A DNA stretch of 64,000 bases, taken from the NCBI GenBank assembly GCA_024291935.2, contig CM044318.1:86254001-86318000 (forward strand). Direction: 5' to 3'. A program made the position numbers and the translations under genes. The notes below the pieces were generated by a model. That model saw nothing but the letters and a program-made list of their open reading frames with translations, had not been told where the DNA came from and did not search any database. Source of the DNA: Okapia johnstoni (lineage: Eukaryota > Chordata > Mammalia > Artiodactyla > Giraffidae). Shown one piece after another: positions 10,746 to 22,020 of this stretch. How positions within the stretch are numbered: the stretch's first letter is position 1; every line of letters begins with the position of its first letter.

Positions 10746-11739
10746 TTCGGAAAGACAGTTTTTACTTTTAATAATCTTAAATTTATTCACACATATTAGA
10801 TAAACGCCTGTATTCCTTTTCCAGAATAAGTTTTCAGAGCTTTAAAGAGTAAATTTATCGGGTAATTCTGGGTAGTTGAGGCAATGATGACTGCATACAT
10901 TGAAACCATCCAACGCATCCCCGTGCGCCCCAGAAAAGTGAAGAAGAATAAGAAACACAAAGCTGTGCGAAACCAGTGTCCTCAGCATAACTAGAAGACA
11001 GAGAGGGATCGAATATCAAGATCCCAGTAATTAGGAAAAGAATCCCTGAATGCAGTGAGCTGATTCCCACGCTCTTCATGCCTTTGAAAGAGTAAGCACA
11101 GTTCGCAGAGCAGAGGGACCCGGTGGTGGGTCTGAACTTGATCTAAAGCCACTGCTGGAAAGAGAAAGTCACTCTCAGTATGAAAATACAAAGCTTTTTG
11201 CTAGATCAAAGTACTTGCGACAGAAAAGAGACTTAAAAGTGTGCCCTGGATGTGTAGAAGCAGCCTTGAAGGTGAATGCTCTGGGAAGAGTGAGGGGTTA
11301 ACAGAAGGAGAGGTGCCCTGTGAACACAACACAGGAAGAGAGAAGGAAGCCGAGGTAATCTGGGATCGTGCATGAAAAAAAAAGGGCATGCACTCCTTTC
11401 TCCACAAAGAGAAGATAATCCGTTCAGCAGAGAACCACACTTCACTACACCGACAGCAAACAGAAAGGCAGCTAGGTGTCTTATAAACCCTCTAAATCTT
11501 CACCCCGGCTTCATAAATGCGGAAGCACAGACCATCTTTATCTATACAAAGCTACTATAAAAAGGAAATAAAACATGGGACTTCAAACAATCGGTGAAAA
11601 TAAGACCAGCTGAAAAGATATGAGCAAAGATAACCTCTGAAACAAAACTGCAGACTGTCATAACTGCCAAATAAATAGAATAGAAGCAGAAGAGCAAAGA
11701 AAACACGTCACTTAAATAACAAAATAACAGACATAGTAT
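10746..11739. other. A-rich degenerate DNA, no gene recognised
   Basis: Composition and scattered phrases resemble very old LINE-1, but I cannot align it to a specific part. No open frame of note and no exon are seen. Confidence 0.4.
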
Positions 11740-13490
11740 GTACAGTAATTAAGAGGCTCAAATAACGTATTATTTCAAAAAGTGGTGCTGGGGCAATTGG
11801 ATGTCCATGTGCACGAAGGAAAATGTAGACCTTTGTCACAGCATTTACAACAATTAATATGAAATGGATCATAGAGCTAAATGCCAGATCTAAAATTACA
11901 GAATTTTTGAAAGAAAATTTTAAGGGAAATGTGCTCAGGACCTTGGGTTAAGCAGAGATTTCTTGGATAAAATACCATACACACAACGTATGAAAGAGGA
12001 ACTGAAAATCGGACTTTTAATAAAGTCGCCTCAAGCACAGCAGTAGGTAAACACGTGCATTGCGGGGACGCTAGTACAGCAGATGATACAAATGTTGACT
12101 GGGGTGTGAAGACAGAGGAAGCCCCACCCTGCCGGTGGCGAGGGCAGTGGTGTAACTACTTTGGAACATGGTTTGTCAGGAGGTTAAAGAGTCAGGCATG
12201 TATTCACTGTAAGACCCCACAGTCCTACTCGTCGGTATCCGTCCAGGAGAAAAGGTGGTATGTGTCCACACGAAGCCTTGTACGTGAATGTTTCTGGCAG
12301 CATCACTCATAAAAGCCAGAAAGTGCTAGGGACCCGTCTCCACCACCTGGCGGATAGGTAAGTAAAGTGTGATATACGTGTACAATGTTTCTTTGTTCAA
12401 AAAGAAAGAGGAAAGACGCACTGGTCCTTCCTACAGTATAGATGAACCTCAATAACATTATTCTAAGCTACAAAAGGCAGGCGAAGAACACACATACTGT
12501 GTGGCCCCATTTATATGAAATATCCAGAAAAGATAAATCTGTGGATTTAGGAAGCAGATCCGTACTTGCCTCTGCTTATTGTTGCTTTTCAGTCGCTCAG
12601 TCGTGTCCAGCTCTTTGCGACCCCGTGGACTGCAGCACGCCAGGCCTCCCTGTCCATCACCAGCTCCTGGAGTTCGTTCAAACTCATGTCCATTGAGTCG
12701 GTGATGCCATCCAGCCATCTCATCCTCTGTCGTCCCCTTCTCCTCCTGCCCCCAATCTTTCCCAGCATCAGGGTCTTTTCTAATGAGTCAGCCCTTTGCA
12801 TCAAGTGGCCAAAGTATTGGAACTTCAGCTTCAGCTTCAGCATCAGTCCTTTCAAGGAATATTCAGGATTAATTTCCTTTAGGATTGACTGGTTTGATCT
12901 CCTTGCTGTCCAAGGGACTCTAAAGAGTCTTCTCCAACACCTCAGTTTGAAAACGCTCAGTCTTCTTTATGGTCCAACTCTCATATCCACGCGTGACTAC
13001 AGGAAAAACCATAGCTTTGACTACACAGACCTTTGTCAGCAAAGTAATCTCTCTGCTTTTTAGTATGCTGTCTAGGTTTATCATTCCAAAGAGCAAGTGT
13101 CTTTTAATTTCATGGCTGCAGTCGGCATCTGCAGTGATTTTGGAGCCCAAGAAAATAAGTCTGTCAGTGTTTCCATTGTTTCCCCATCTATTTCATGAAG
13201 TGATGGGATCAGATGCCATGATCTTAGTTTTTTGAATGTTGAGTTTTAAGCCAACTTCTTCAGTCTCTTCTTTCACTAGCAGAGTTGCCTCTGCTAAGGG
13301 TGGAAATAGTGAGTGAGTTCAAATGGGCGAGCAGTTTTGAGGGTAATGGGAATACTTGAGAACTAGATTGTGGCATTGATCAGATAGCGCTATAAGTTCA
13401 CTAAAAGTCATTGAGTTTTACACTTCAAGTGTGTGAATATGTGATGTGCAATTTATATCTCAATAAAGCTGCTAAAAATAATATGACAGA
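11740..13490 (+). mobile_element. Ancient L1 3' end, split by BovB
   Basis: A plus-strand L1 with the late ORF2 region (AAGTGGTGCTGGGGCAATTGG near 11780 and a degenerate match through 12030). A 3' UTR of the L1M kind follows, with GGCCCCATTTATATGAAATAT near 12505. After the BovB insert it resumes at 13285 and finishes with TTATATCTCAATAAAGCTGC near 13455, which includes an AATAAA signal. All frames are broken. Confidence 0.8.
12577..13284 (-). mobile_element. BovB LINE 3' fragment with target-site duplication
   Basis: A minus-strand BovB of about 708 bp lying in an old L1. An 11-bp duplication, TTGCCTCTGCT, is present at 12566-12576 and 13285-13295 and fixes both ends. The C-terminal part of the ORF is present in two broken pieces (12589-12855 and 12920-13150), so at least one frameshift separates them. 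The copy continues further 5' than the other minus-strand BovB fragments here, reaching the region before the conserved SKITADADCSHEIKR-like block. Confidence 0.94.
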
Positions 13491-15380
13491 GTTGAAACCA
13501 AATATATCAGTCTTATCAACACAGGTGAATGGGTTTAACTCAGCATGTAGGAGAAAATGATTTTCAACTTGCTTCAGAAAGAAAGTCTTAAATATGAGCT
13601 GAAAGCGAGAGACATACCTAAAGATTCAAGGATGATGAAAGTAATGACATGTACGGCCATTGGAAATAAAAATAAAGTCATTAGCCCTAGAAGAAATGCA
13701 AACACAAAGCAGTAAATGCAAACAGAAACATATTTCACTGCTAAAAGTCACTCTTCACAGTGAAGTCATAATCATTATGAATACTCATTTTCTGAACAGG
13801 GAAACAACTTCCTTTAAAGGGCAAAAGCTAGAAGAGATTCAAGGAGACTGACATAGAAAAGGAAGATGCTGAGATGTCGCTCCTGGTACAAGATGAAGAG
13901 GTGATGACACAGTTAGGACGTAGAGGACCCAGAGAGCATAGTCAATAAGGTAGATTTTTGGATATATTGTATTATACTTTGCACTCTTATAATCATCAAC
14001 ACATATTCACGTAAAACGGACGTGAAATGTTAACAAAAACTGACCACTTGTCAGGCTGCGTTGAAAACAGTAGTGAGTTCCATGGAGCAGGAATGTCACA
14101 AAGAACATTCTCTGATGACAATAAAACAGTACAAAGTACTAGCAGACAGAAAGAGGCCCTTCCATCAAGCAATTAAAACTCGATTAACTCTTGAATGATA
14201 GGAGAATTCAAACCAAAATTACAAAATTCATAAAAAATGGTGATGGAAACACTTTGTATCAAAATCTTCGGTTTATATTTAAAGCCACAATCAGAGGAAA
14301 ACAGAAAGCCTTAAATATTTTTGTAGATGAAAATAAAAGGATGGAAATAAATAAATTAGTTTTTTTCCCAGAAAGCTAGGAGAGGAACCGCAAAGTAAAC
14401 CGAAAGATTGAACGGAACATTGAAAAGGAGGCGGAAATACGCCGAGTCAAGTGTCACGTTAAGGAAATGGCATCATACTCTAAGTGGGATTTTTTTCCCG
14501 TTAATTCAATGTTGGTCTAATACTGAAGAATCCATTAATAGAATACAGTATATATTAATAGATCTAAAAGGGAAAGATACGGTTTTTTCCTTAGATGCTG
14601 GACAAGTCTTAGAAAATTTAATAACTTGCCCTGATAAAAATACTCAAGAAAGTAGAAATTGACAGGCACTTTATTAACGTGATAAAATATATATGCTTTA
14701 GTCCTACAACATGCAACTTACTAAATGGGGAGAGATTTCCCAAAATGAACAGTTAAAGATACCCACGCTCTCCACCACTGTTCAACATTGGACCAGAGGT
14801 GAGGTATTAATGGTGCCCTTAAACATATGAAAAGATTTCAACCTTGCAAAGCAGTAAATGCAAATTATAACTACACTGGGGATTCATTTCTCTCTTAATG
14901 GACGGGCAAAAATGTGAAAATAAATATCCCCACTCTGCTGGCGAGGTTGTGGGAAACATATTTTGCTGACGGGAATGTAAATTTTTGTACTTTTATGGAA
15001 GGGAATTTAGCAAAAGCTGAAAAAAATTCGTGTTCTTCTTTTGCCCTAGTAATCTCCATTCTAGAAATTTACACTGATGATACACTCCCAAAAATATGAA
15101 AGCACACATTTACAATACAATCCCTGCAATCATTGTTTGCAACCATAAAATATGGAAAACAACCTAAATGCTCCTACATAGGAGGGTGGCTGAAGAATCC
15201 CTGACATATGCAAACCATGAAGTATTTACTATACAGCTTTAAAAAATAATGAGAAAAGTTTCTATAAACGAGTATGGAATCATGTCCAGGATATACTATT
15301 AAGAGGCGAAAAAGCAAAGTGCCGAAGAATGCAGTATGCTGTTGTTTGTATAAGTAAGAAAGGGGGCGATTAGGAAAACA
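13491..15380 (+). mobile_element. Ancient L1 ORF2 and 3' region, decayed
   Basis: A plus-strand old L1 (L1M-like). Recognisable pieces are the CTGACCACTTGTCAGGCTGC block near 14040 and the palm-region phrase around 14260-14340. The segment matching the CACTCTC/CTATTCAACAT block is near 14770-14790, and the end-of-element phrase with GGAATCATGTCCAGGATATA is near 15280. Internal deletions and many stops are present. The order of these blocks follows L1 5' to 3'. Confidence 0.72.
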
Positions 15381-16004
15381 TACCTGCGTTTTTTCCTTTG
15401 TGAAACAGACCAACCACACGCAGGCAAAGAAGGGTAATGCAGAGACCCCGGGGCTGGTGCCTCCCTGAGTGGGTGGGATTGGCTGAAAGAACAGGAGGAA
15501 AGGGGGGCAGGGGGTGCTGTGTCCCCACCCCCATCTCACTGTCGCCAGCTTCGGAACCTTGTTGTATTTTGCTGCTCCGGTAAGGGAACAGGCAGATCAA
15601 CAAGGACAGTGGGTGGGGCAATCTGGAACGGAACACAGGAAAAATAAACTGATTTGCTTTGCAACCCACATCAGGCCAGGGCGAGGGGCACGCGGGGGAC
15701 TCACCAGGTGACTTCTGAACAGAGACAAAAATCAGCCACGTCTGACCTCTATGTCTGCGGGCTTGCTTCTCACAGGGGCATGGGTTAGCATGGACTAGCG
15801 ATTCTAAAGCTACTCTTTTAAGTTCTGGGGATAAGCATCAGGGAATATGCCGTGGGTCGTGATCTGGAGAAGAGAGACACGAGAAAGAGAGGGGGCGGAA
15901 GGAACTGGGAGCTACTTGGGCAAATGCAGACAGGCGGGCTTCGAGCCGCGAAGCTGGCGCTTGCCGGTGGTGTTTGTGGGCCCCGCATCACCCATCCCGT
16001 TTCA

Positions 16005-16030
16005 GGGGGGTGGGGGGTGGGGGGAGGCGG
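16005..16030 (+). other. G-rich tract, potential G-quadruplex
   Basis: Three runs of six G's separated by single T's, followed by A, GG, C and GG. Six-base runs allow several ways of drawing four three-base runs, so quadruplex formation on the plus strand is plausible. Confidence 0.6.
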
Positions 16031-16790
16031 AATCTATGCTGATGCTCCCTGAGCAGGGTGAAGGCGCTGGCACCCTCTGTCCGTGGTCTGGGTCACCCCG
16101 ATGGCAGTTCTGGGTGTTTGCAGGGACGCAGGCTCCAGGGCTCCCATCCTGTCTCCTGCCTTACTGTTATACCGAGACCGTTAGCATCTCTCTGCTTCCC
16201 TGTGCTCTGGATGCAGGGCTTGACAAGTGGTGAGAATCAGTGGGTAAACATACCTGAGACGCTCACCACCGTGTCTGGCCTGGGGTGAAGTTCTTCATTA
16301 ATGAGCTTTTAGTATTGCTCCCCCCCCCCTTTTGTTTTAAATCAGTGTGTTTTAATTATTCAAGAGCAAGAACTAGTGTTTGGGTTGCTGAGTGGGAACC
16401 AGCTCTGCTTTCTCTCTTTTCAAACTGTTACCTCTGGGATCCTAACTGAGCTCCTCCAGGATTCTGGGAAGCCTCAGTGGAGCTGTTTGCAGCAGTCTGA
16501 AGTCACAGCTCAAGCTGATGGTGGTTTTGAAGGGCAAGACTCTATTTTCCTTGAGCACATCAATCTCTCAAAAGGCTGAGTGAGGAGGTAAATTTGAGAC
16601 GTCAGGCCTGGCAGCTGACAAGCAAATCCTGAGTGTGTTTCGGCTGCAGTGCTGAGGGCAGACTGGGTTAGGACCAGGCGCGGGTGGGGGATGGTGGGGG
16701 GTGGAGGGCAGGGGCTGGTTTTCCTGGTCATGAAAAATGGGCACCAGCCATCAGCGGGGAGCTGCAGACTTCCTGTGCTCTGTGCATAAA

Positions 16791-16810
16791 CCCCCCCCCC
16801 GCCCCGCCCC
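16791..16810 (-). other. G-quadruplex motif / GC boxes
   Basis: The plus strand carries C10-G-C4-G-C4. On the minus strand this gives four or more G4 runs with one-base loops and two overlapping Sp1/KLF-type GC boxes. Confidence 0.6.
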
Positions 16811-17085
16811 GCACCGAGTGCACAGACTCGGCCCTTGTGTTTGAGATGTGGAAACACACCCTCCTCCCCCAGCCTTCCCCTCCTGAGAAGCAGGTGCTGC
16901 TGGACTAAAACAGGCATCAAGAAATGATCAGAATTTGGGAAAAATATTGTCCCAGCCTCACCACAGAGATATAAGCACGGCCAAGTCATTTCTTGGCCAA
17001 CAAAATGCTATCAAGAAAAACAGCCTCACCTTTGAAAGCTTCCTGTGACCCTGGAGATCCCTCCCTCCCCTTTCTGAGCCCCCTC

Positions 17086-17735
17086 GTGCCTCTAGGCCTC
17101 CACCAACCTGCTTTCTGTCACCGTATCATAGTTTGAATCTTCTGAATTTATAAAGATGGAACTCGAGGGTATGTGTTCTTTCTCGTCCAGCTTCTTTCAA
17201 TCAAACTAACTGTTCTCAGGTTCATCCATGCTGCTGAGGGCATCGAGGCTCCATCCTTTCTATTGCTGAGTTGAACTCCGTGGCATAGGTACATCACAAT
17301 TACTTTATCCATTCACCTGCTGAGGAATATTTGGGTTGCTTACAGCTTCTGGCTCTTGCAAATAAAATGGCTCTGAAAATTCATGCACAGGACTTGGTAT
17401 GGATGTGTGGTTTCATTTCCTGAATAAAAACACCTGTGAGTGGAACAGCCGAATCCTAGGTTGCCAAACCTTTAAACTTGAACCATTGAAGAAACTGTTT
17501 TCTAAAGTGGTTGCACCATTTTCCGTTCCCGTTTCTCCACAGTCTCTTAAGAGTGCCAGTCTGACTGATTCAGTGGCTCCGATAGGCTGCAGTGTCTCTC
17601 ACTGTGGTTTTAATTTGTGTTTCCTCAATGATCCATGGTGTGGAACATCTTTTCGTGTGCTGATTTGCCATCAATATCTCCTCTTTGGTGGAGAATCTGT
17701 ATATCTTCTGTCCACTTCTTTTGATTGTTGAGTTT
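17086..17735 (-). mobile_element. Old L1 3' fragment
   Basis: Reverse complement of an older L1 tail: a TCCATCCTTTCTATTGCTGA phrase near 17250, TTACTTTATCCATTCACCTG near 17300, GTTTTCTAAAGTGGTTGCACC near 17497 and GTCCACTTCTTTTGATTGTTGAG near 17708. It abuts a second, less diverged minus-strand L1 whose start covers the same part of the element, so two insertions of different age lie head to tail. Confidence 0.8.
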
Positions 17736-18528
17736 TGTGTCCTATTTTAGATTCTACATATAAGTGATTTCATATGATATTTGTCTTTCTCTGTCTGACT
17801 TACTTCACTTAGTATGATGATCTCTAGGTGCATCCATGTTGCTGTAAATGGCATTCTTTCTTTCTTTTTAAATGCCCGGGTAGGATGCCATTGTATATAT
17901 GTACCCTGTCTTCTGTGTTCATTCATCTGTCAGTGAACACTTATGTTGTTCCCACGTCTTGGCTGTTGTGAATAGTGCTGCTCTGAACGTAGCACTGCAC
18001 GCATCTTTTTGAACTAGAGTTTTGTCTGGATATATGCCCGGGAGTGAGATTGCTGGATCATGTTGTAATCTATTTTTAGTTTTCTGGCAAACCTCCACAC
18101 TGTGCCCTATAGTGGCTGCCTCAACGTACATTCCTACCAGTAGTGTCGAAGGGCTCCTTTTCCTCCACACTCTCTCCAGTACTTGTTACCTGTGTACTTT
18201 CGGATGGTGATCTTTCTAACTAGCGTGAGGTGATAGCTCATTGTAGTTTTGATTTGAATTTATCTAATAATTAGTAATCTTGAGCATCGTTTATGTGTCT
18301 GCTGGTCATCTGTGTGTCTTATTTGAAGAAATGTCTATTTAAGCCTTCTGCCCATGTTTTTGATTGGGTTGTTCATTTTTGTGTGTTGTTGAGTTGTGTG
18401 AGATACTTGTATATTTTGGAAATTAAGCCCTGTCGGTCACATAATTTGCAAATATTTTCTCTCTGTTGAGTTTTGAGAGCTCTTTATACATTCTGGATGC
18501 AAATCACTTTTTTTGATATATACTTTGA

Positions 18529-19509
18529 AAGACTAGAGATCCCTTCAAGAAAATTAGAGATATAAAGGGAACATTTCATGCAAAGATGGGCACAAAAAAG
18601 GACAGAAATAGTGTGGACCTAAGAGAAGCAGAAGATAATAAGAAGAGGGTGGTAAGAATACCAGAAGAACTGTGCAAAAAAGGTCTTAATGACCCAGATA
18701 ACTGTGATGGTGTGGTCACTCACCTAGAGCCAGACATCCTGGAGTGTGAAATCAAGTGGGCCTTAGAAAGCATCACTATGAACAAAGCTAACGGAATTCC
18801 AGCTGACCTATTTCAAATCCTAAAAGATGGTGTTGTTGAAGTGCTGCACTCAATACGCCAACAAATTTGGAAATCTGATCCCATCACTTCATGGCAAATA
18901 GATGGAGAAACAATGGAAACACTGACAGATTTTATTTTCTTGGGCTCCAAAATCACTGTGGACTGTGACTGCAGTCATGAAATTAAAAGACGCTTGTTCC
19001 TTGGCAGAGAAGCTATGACAAACCTGGACAGCATATTAAGAAGCAGAGATATTACTTCTCTGACAAAAGTTCATCTAGTCAAAGCTATGGTCTTTCTGGT
19101 AGTGATGTATGGATGTGAGAGTTGGACCATAAAGAAGGCTGAGTGTTGAAGAATTGATGCTTTTGAACTGTGGTGCTGGAGAAGATTCTCGAGAGTGCCT
19201 TAGACAGCAAGGAGATCAAACCAGTCAATCCAAAAGGAAATCAACCCTGAATATTCATTGGAAGGACTGATGCTGAAGCTACAATCTTTGGCCACCTGAT
19301 CTGAAGAGCCAACTCATTGAAAAAGACCCTGATTTCGGGAAAGATTGAGGGCAGGAGGAGAAGGGGGCAGCAGAGGATGAGATGGCTGGATGGCATCACC
19401 GACTCAATGGACATGAGTTTGAGCAAACGCCGGGAGATAGTGAAGGACAGGGAAGCCTGGTGTGCTGCAGTCCATGGGGTCACAAAGTTGAACAACTGAA
19501 CAACAGCAA
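18529..19509 (+). mobile_element. BovB LINE with large internal deletion
   Basis: A plus-strand BovB inserted in a minus-strand L1, flanked by ATACTTTGA at 18520-18528 and 19510-19518. The left part matches the BovB ORF before the reverse-transcriptase core. Near 18874 it jumps to the C-terminal region (CTGATCCCATCACTTCATGG) and then continues to the normal 3' end, CTGAACAACTGAACAACAGC. The missing middle contains the catalytic palm region, so the copy cannot have moved itself in this form. Confidence 0.92.
18586..19149 (+). pseudogene. BovB reverse-transcriptase ORF remnant, in-frame deletion
   Basis: A 187-codon open frame made of two BovB ORF segments. Residues 1 to about 96 are the region upstream of the RT core, including HLEPDILECEIKWALESI and a DLFQILKDGVVEVLHSI stretch. 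Residues from about 97 are the C-terminal region beginning DPITSWQIDGETMET and passing through GSKITVDCDCSHEIKRR to WTIKKAEC. The RT palm with its catalytic aspartates is absent. The frame is kept across the deletion, and a stop at 19147-19149 truncates the end where related copies continue. BovB ORFs normally exceed 1,000 codons with an N-terminal endonuclease; none of that is present. It is presumed non-functional. Confidence 0.9.
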
Positions 19510-20016
19510 ATACTTTGAGGTATTTTCTCCAAGCTGTGCTTTGCCTTTTCATTTCCTTGACAGTGTCTATTGAGTAGCAGAAGCTTTACATTTTGATGAG
19601 GTCCCGTTTATTGATTTATTATTTTATGGATTGCGCTTATAGTGTCACATCTAAGAAATCTCTGTCTAACTCAAGGTCACTGAGATTTTATCTTATATTT
19701 CTTTGGAAGCGTTGTAATTTTGGGTTTTATATCTGAGTCTTTTGCCCAATTTGAATTAATTTCTGTATATAGTTTGCTGTATGGATTGAAGTTCTTTTTA
19801 GTTTTTGTACTTGCCTACACAGTTGTTCTAGAACCGTGTTTAAAAAGACTGCCTTTTTCTCTTTATTTGCATTGTATCTCTGTCAAGGTTCAGTTGTGTT
19901 GTCCATGTATCTATAGAGTCTATTTTGTTCAGTTGATCTAATTGTCTATCTTTATCCCAACATTGCACTATTTTAATTGTTATAACTTTATCATGAGTTG
20001 AGATCAGGTAGCCTGA

Positions 20017-20226
20017 AGTGAAGCCGCTCAGTCGTGTCCGACCCTTTGCGACCCCATGGACTGTAGCCCACCAGGCTCCTCCATCCATGGGATTCTCCAG
20101 GCAAGAGTACTGGGATGGGTTGCCATTTCCTTCTCCAAGGGATCTTCCCAACCCAGGGATCGAACCCGGGTCTTCTGCATTGCAGGCAGACGCTTTACTG
20201 TCTGAGTCACCAGGGAAGCCTGAGTC
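20017..20226 (-). mobile_element. Bov-tA SINE with perfect 13-bp target duplication
   Basis: A minus-strand SINE bounded by TCAGGTAGCCTGA at 20004-20016 and 20227-20239. On its own strand it contains a perfect pol III B box, GGTTCGATCC (complement of 20157-20166). It sits in the L1 at 17736-20240. Low divergence and a perfect duplication suggest a recent insertion. Confidence 0.96.
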
Positions 20227-20240
20227 TCAGGTAGCCTGAG

Positions 20241-20938
20241 TCTGATGTTTTACAAAACATTTTTGTAGTGTCATGAGCATCAGTTCAGTGGACTTTTCTT
20301 CCCAATCCCAAGGATATGATTGTCACCCTTTCAGGCTGCAGAATTTCATTGCTAGCCACATGTCAAACTGTTTCCTGCGTCCCTTAAGGGGAGAGAACCT
20401 GATTCATGTTCGGCTTGGGAACGCAGGGCTGCAGGCTGGAAGCATCCGTCCGTCTGCGGTGGGTTGTGAAGTGTGCGGCTGGTTTATAGTGGCTCTCTGT
20501 TAGGTCGGTCCTCAGTCTTGGCTTTGCAGCTGGATCCTGTGTATCCCAAGAGGCTCTGCAGAAACTTTCAGGGTCATAAAATGGACTCTAAGCTGGGACC
20601 CCCTTTGTCACCTTCTCCACTTTACCCACTGCAGTCCAGAACATGGAAGAAATGAAATTTGGCTTAAGTGTGTTTGGGACCCAGGGATTCAGGCTTCTCG
20701 GACCTGGGTGTGGGGGGCTGTGGCTCCTTCCTTCACCCCAGCGCAGGCCCTTGGGCCTCCTGGAGTGCAGGTCCAGGGTGCTGCAGGCAGCTTATTGCCC
20801 ACCCCTGGGGCCCGGTGGGCACGGCTCTGCTGGAGACCTTGTGTGTGCTGCCTGGGGGTGAGCGGCAGGCCCTCTGAGATGCCGCTTTGCCCTTTCTGAT
20901 GTTGGAGACTGGAAGCTGGCTGGTCAGTGGACACCACT
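20241..20938. other. Unique GC-rich DNA
   Basis: Non-repetitive, rising in GC toward 20640-20880. Short open frames overlap in all frames; no exon is supported. Confidence 0.5.
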
Positions 20939-20948
20939 GTCACTTCTT

Positions 20949-21065
20949 TCTTTTGGCCGAGCCACTGGGCATGTGGGGTCTAAATTCTCTGATGGGTTGA
21001 ACCAACACCCTCTGCATTGGAAGCGCAGAGTCTTCACTGCTAGACCACCAGGGAAGCCCCCCAGG
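20949..21065 (-). mobile_element. CHR-type tRNA-derived SINE (cetartiodactyl)
   Basis: The minus-strand element begins at the right with the GGGGCTTCCCTGGTGGTC-type head and passes the CACTGCTAGACC / AGCGCAGAGTC region. It ends at the left with a GGCCAAAAGAAAG-type A-rich tail. This matches the CHR family, which is about 110 bp and lacks the BovB-derived tail of Bov-tA. A 10-bp duplication, GTCACTTCTT, at 20939-20948 and 21066-21075 fixes the ends. Confidence 0.85.
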
Positions 21066-21075
21066 GTCACTTCTT

Positions 21076-21449
21076 ACTGTGCCCTTGACACTCTCTTTTT
21101 GAAAAGTACTGGGTCAGCAATTAGTGATAAAATTGATGTCCTGCCCTGCGCCACGGCCGTCACCAGAGTGCCTCTGGGGCCTTCTCTCTGCACCCCTGTG
21201 GGCTGGGGTCCCGGACTCCTGTTTGGATGCACATTCTGGCCTCCAAAGCCTGAGTTCTTTGCACTACATGCTTCCTGGGTGCCATGGCAGAAGCAATCTC
21301 TTTTCCATTTGGATGTTTTCACGGTTACTTAAAGCAGACTAAGAAATCTCAACACATCGACACAGATAGCTTTCACATCAATATTTTAAAAGTCAGAATG
21401 AATTTATTGTGGTTCAAGAAGGTTGTTTTTTTTTTAAGAGTCCTGGGAG
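21076..21449. other. Unique DNA between SINE and CpG-rich block
   Basis: No repeat or exon is recognised. A T9 run at 21426-21434 precedes the CpG-rich block. Confidence 0.5.
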
Positions 21450-22020
21450 TGGAGACACACGTGTGTGTCCGTCTCGGGCTGATGGGTCAGCCGCTGTGTA
21501 CCAGGCAGACCTGCGGGGGTGCAGACGTCGCGGAATGTCTGTCTGCGCTGGATTCCAGAGGGCGGTGGACGTGGCTGAGGCCGATGGGGCACCCCCGTGG
21601 GGCTGAGAGATGGAGTCCCCAGCTTGCTGCTCTTCCTTCCGGGTGCCGTGGCCGTGGTCGCTTGGGTGTCCTTCATTCATGACGGTGGGGGAAGCGTGTG
21701 GGGGGCGGGGGACTGTCGGGGGCTCTGAGGCTACTGGAGGGGTGGGGAAGGGACGCACGGGGCAGGGGGCGGCCGGGCCCTGGGTTCTGGCCTGACCCGT
21801 CTGGCGGCTCCCCCAGGGAGGGTCCTCCGTGGAAATAAGTGCAACTTCCACTGGGCCCCAAGCGTCCGTCAGCTCGTCTGCTCCTCCCAGCACCCCCGGA
21901 GGTGGGTGCCTTACTGTCCCCATTTTGGGATAAAGAGACGAGGAGTCAAGAGGTGACTGACGTGCCCGCATCCCGGGGCTGGTCCGCGGCGGGGGAGCCC
22001 CAGGCCTGGGCGCTGGCTGT
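21450..22020. promoter_or_regulatory. CpG-island-like block with G4 motif
   Basis: By eye there are about 40 CpG dinucleotides in roughly 570 bp at about 65% GC. That gives an observed/expected ratio near 0.65-0.7, just over the usual island threshold, while the surrounding DNA is CpG-poor. A plus-strand G-quadruplex motif with four G5-6 runs lies at 21687-21722 (loops 8, 1 and 6). The block is unique sequence and is followed directly by 1.3 kb of AT-rich, complex DNA. No TATA box, initiator or exon could be assigned, so promoter function is an inference. Confidence 0.4.

Larger units (their letters stand above)
15381..17085. other. Unique GC-rich DNA with two G4 motifs
   Basis: No known repeat or supported exon is seen. 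It includes a C10 run at 16320-16329 region, a plus-strand G-rich tract at 16005-16030 and a minus-strand G-quadruplex motif at 16791-16810. Overlapping proline- and glycine-rich frames on both strands are not evidence of coding. Confidence 0.5.
17736..20240 (-). mobile_element. L1 LINE, ORF2/3' part, interrupted twice
   Basis: A minus-strand L1 running from the 3' region (TTACTTCACTTAGTATGATG near 17800) back into ORF2 (GTCCATGTATCTATAGAGTC near 19902). It is split by a BovB at 18529-19509 and by a Bov-tA SINE at 20017-20226. The sequence on either side of each insert is collinear with L1, and both inserts have target duplications. No ORF2 frame is preserved. Confidence 0.88.
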
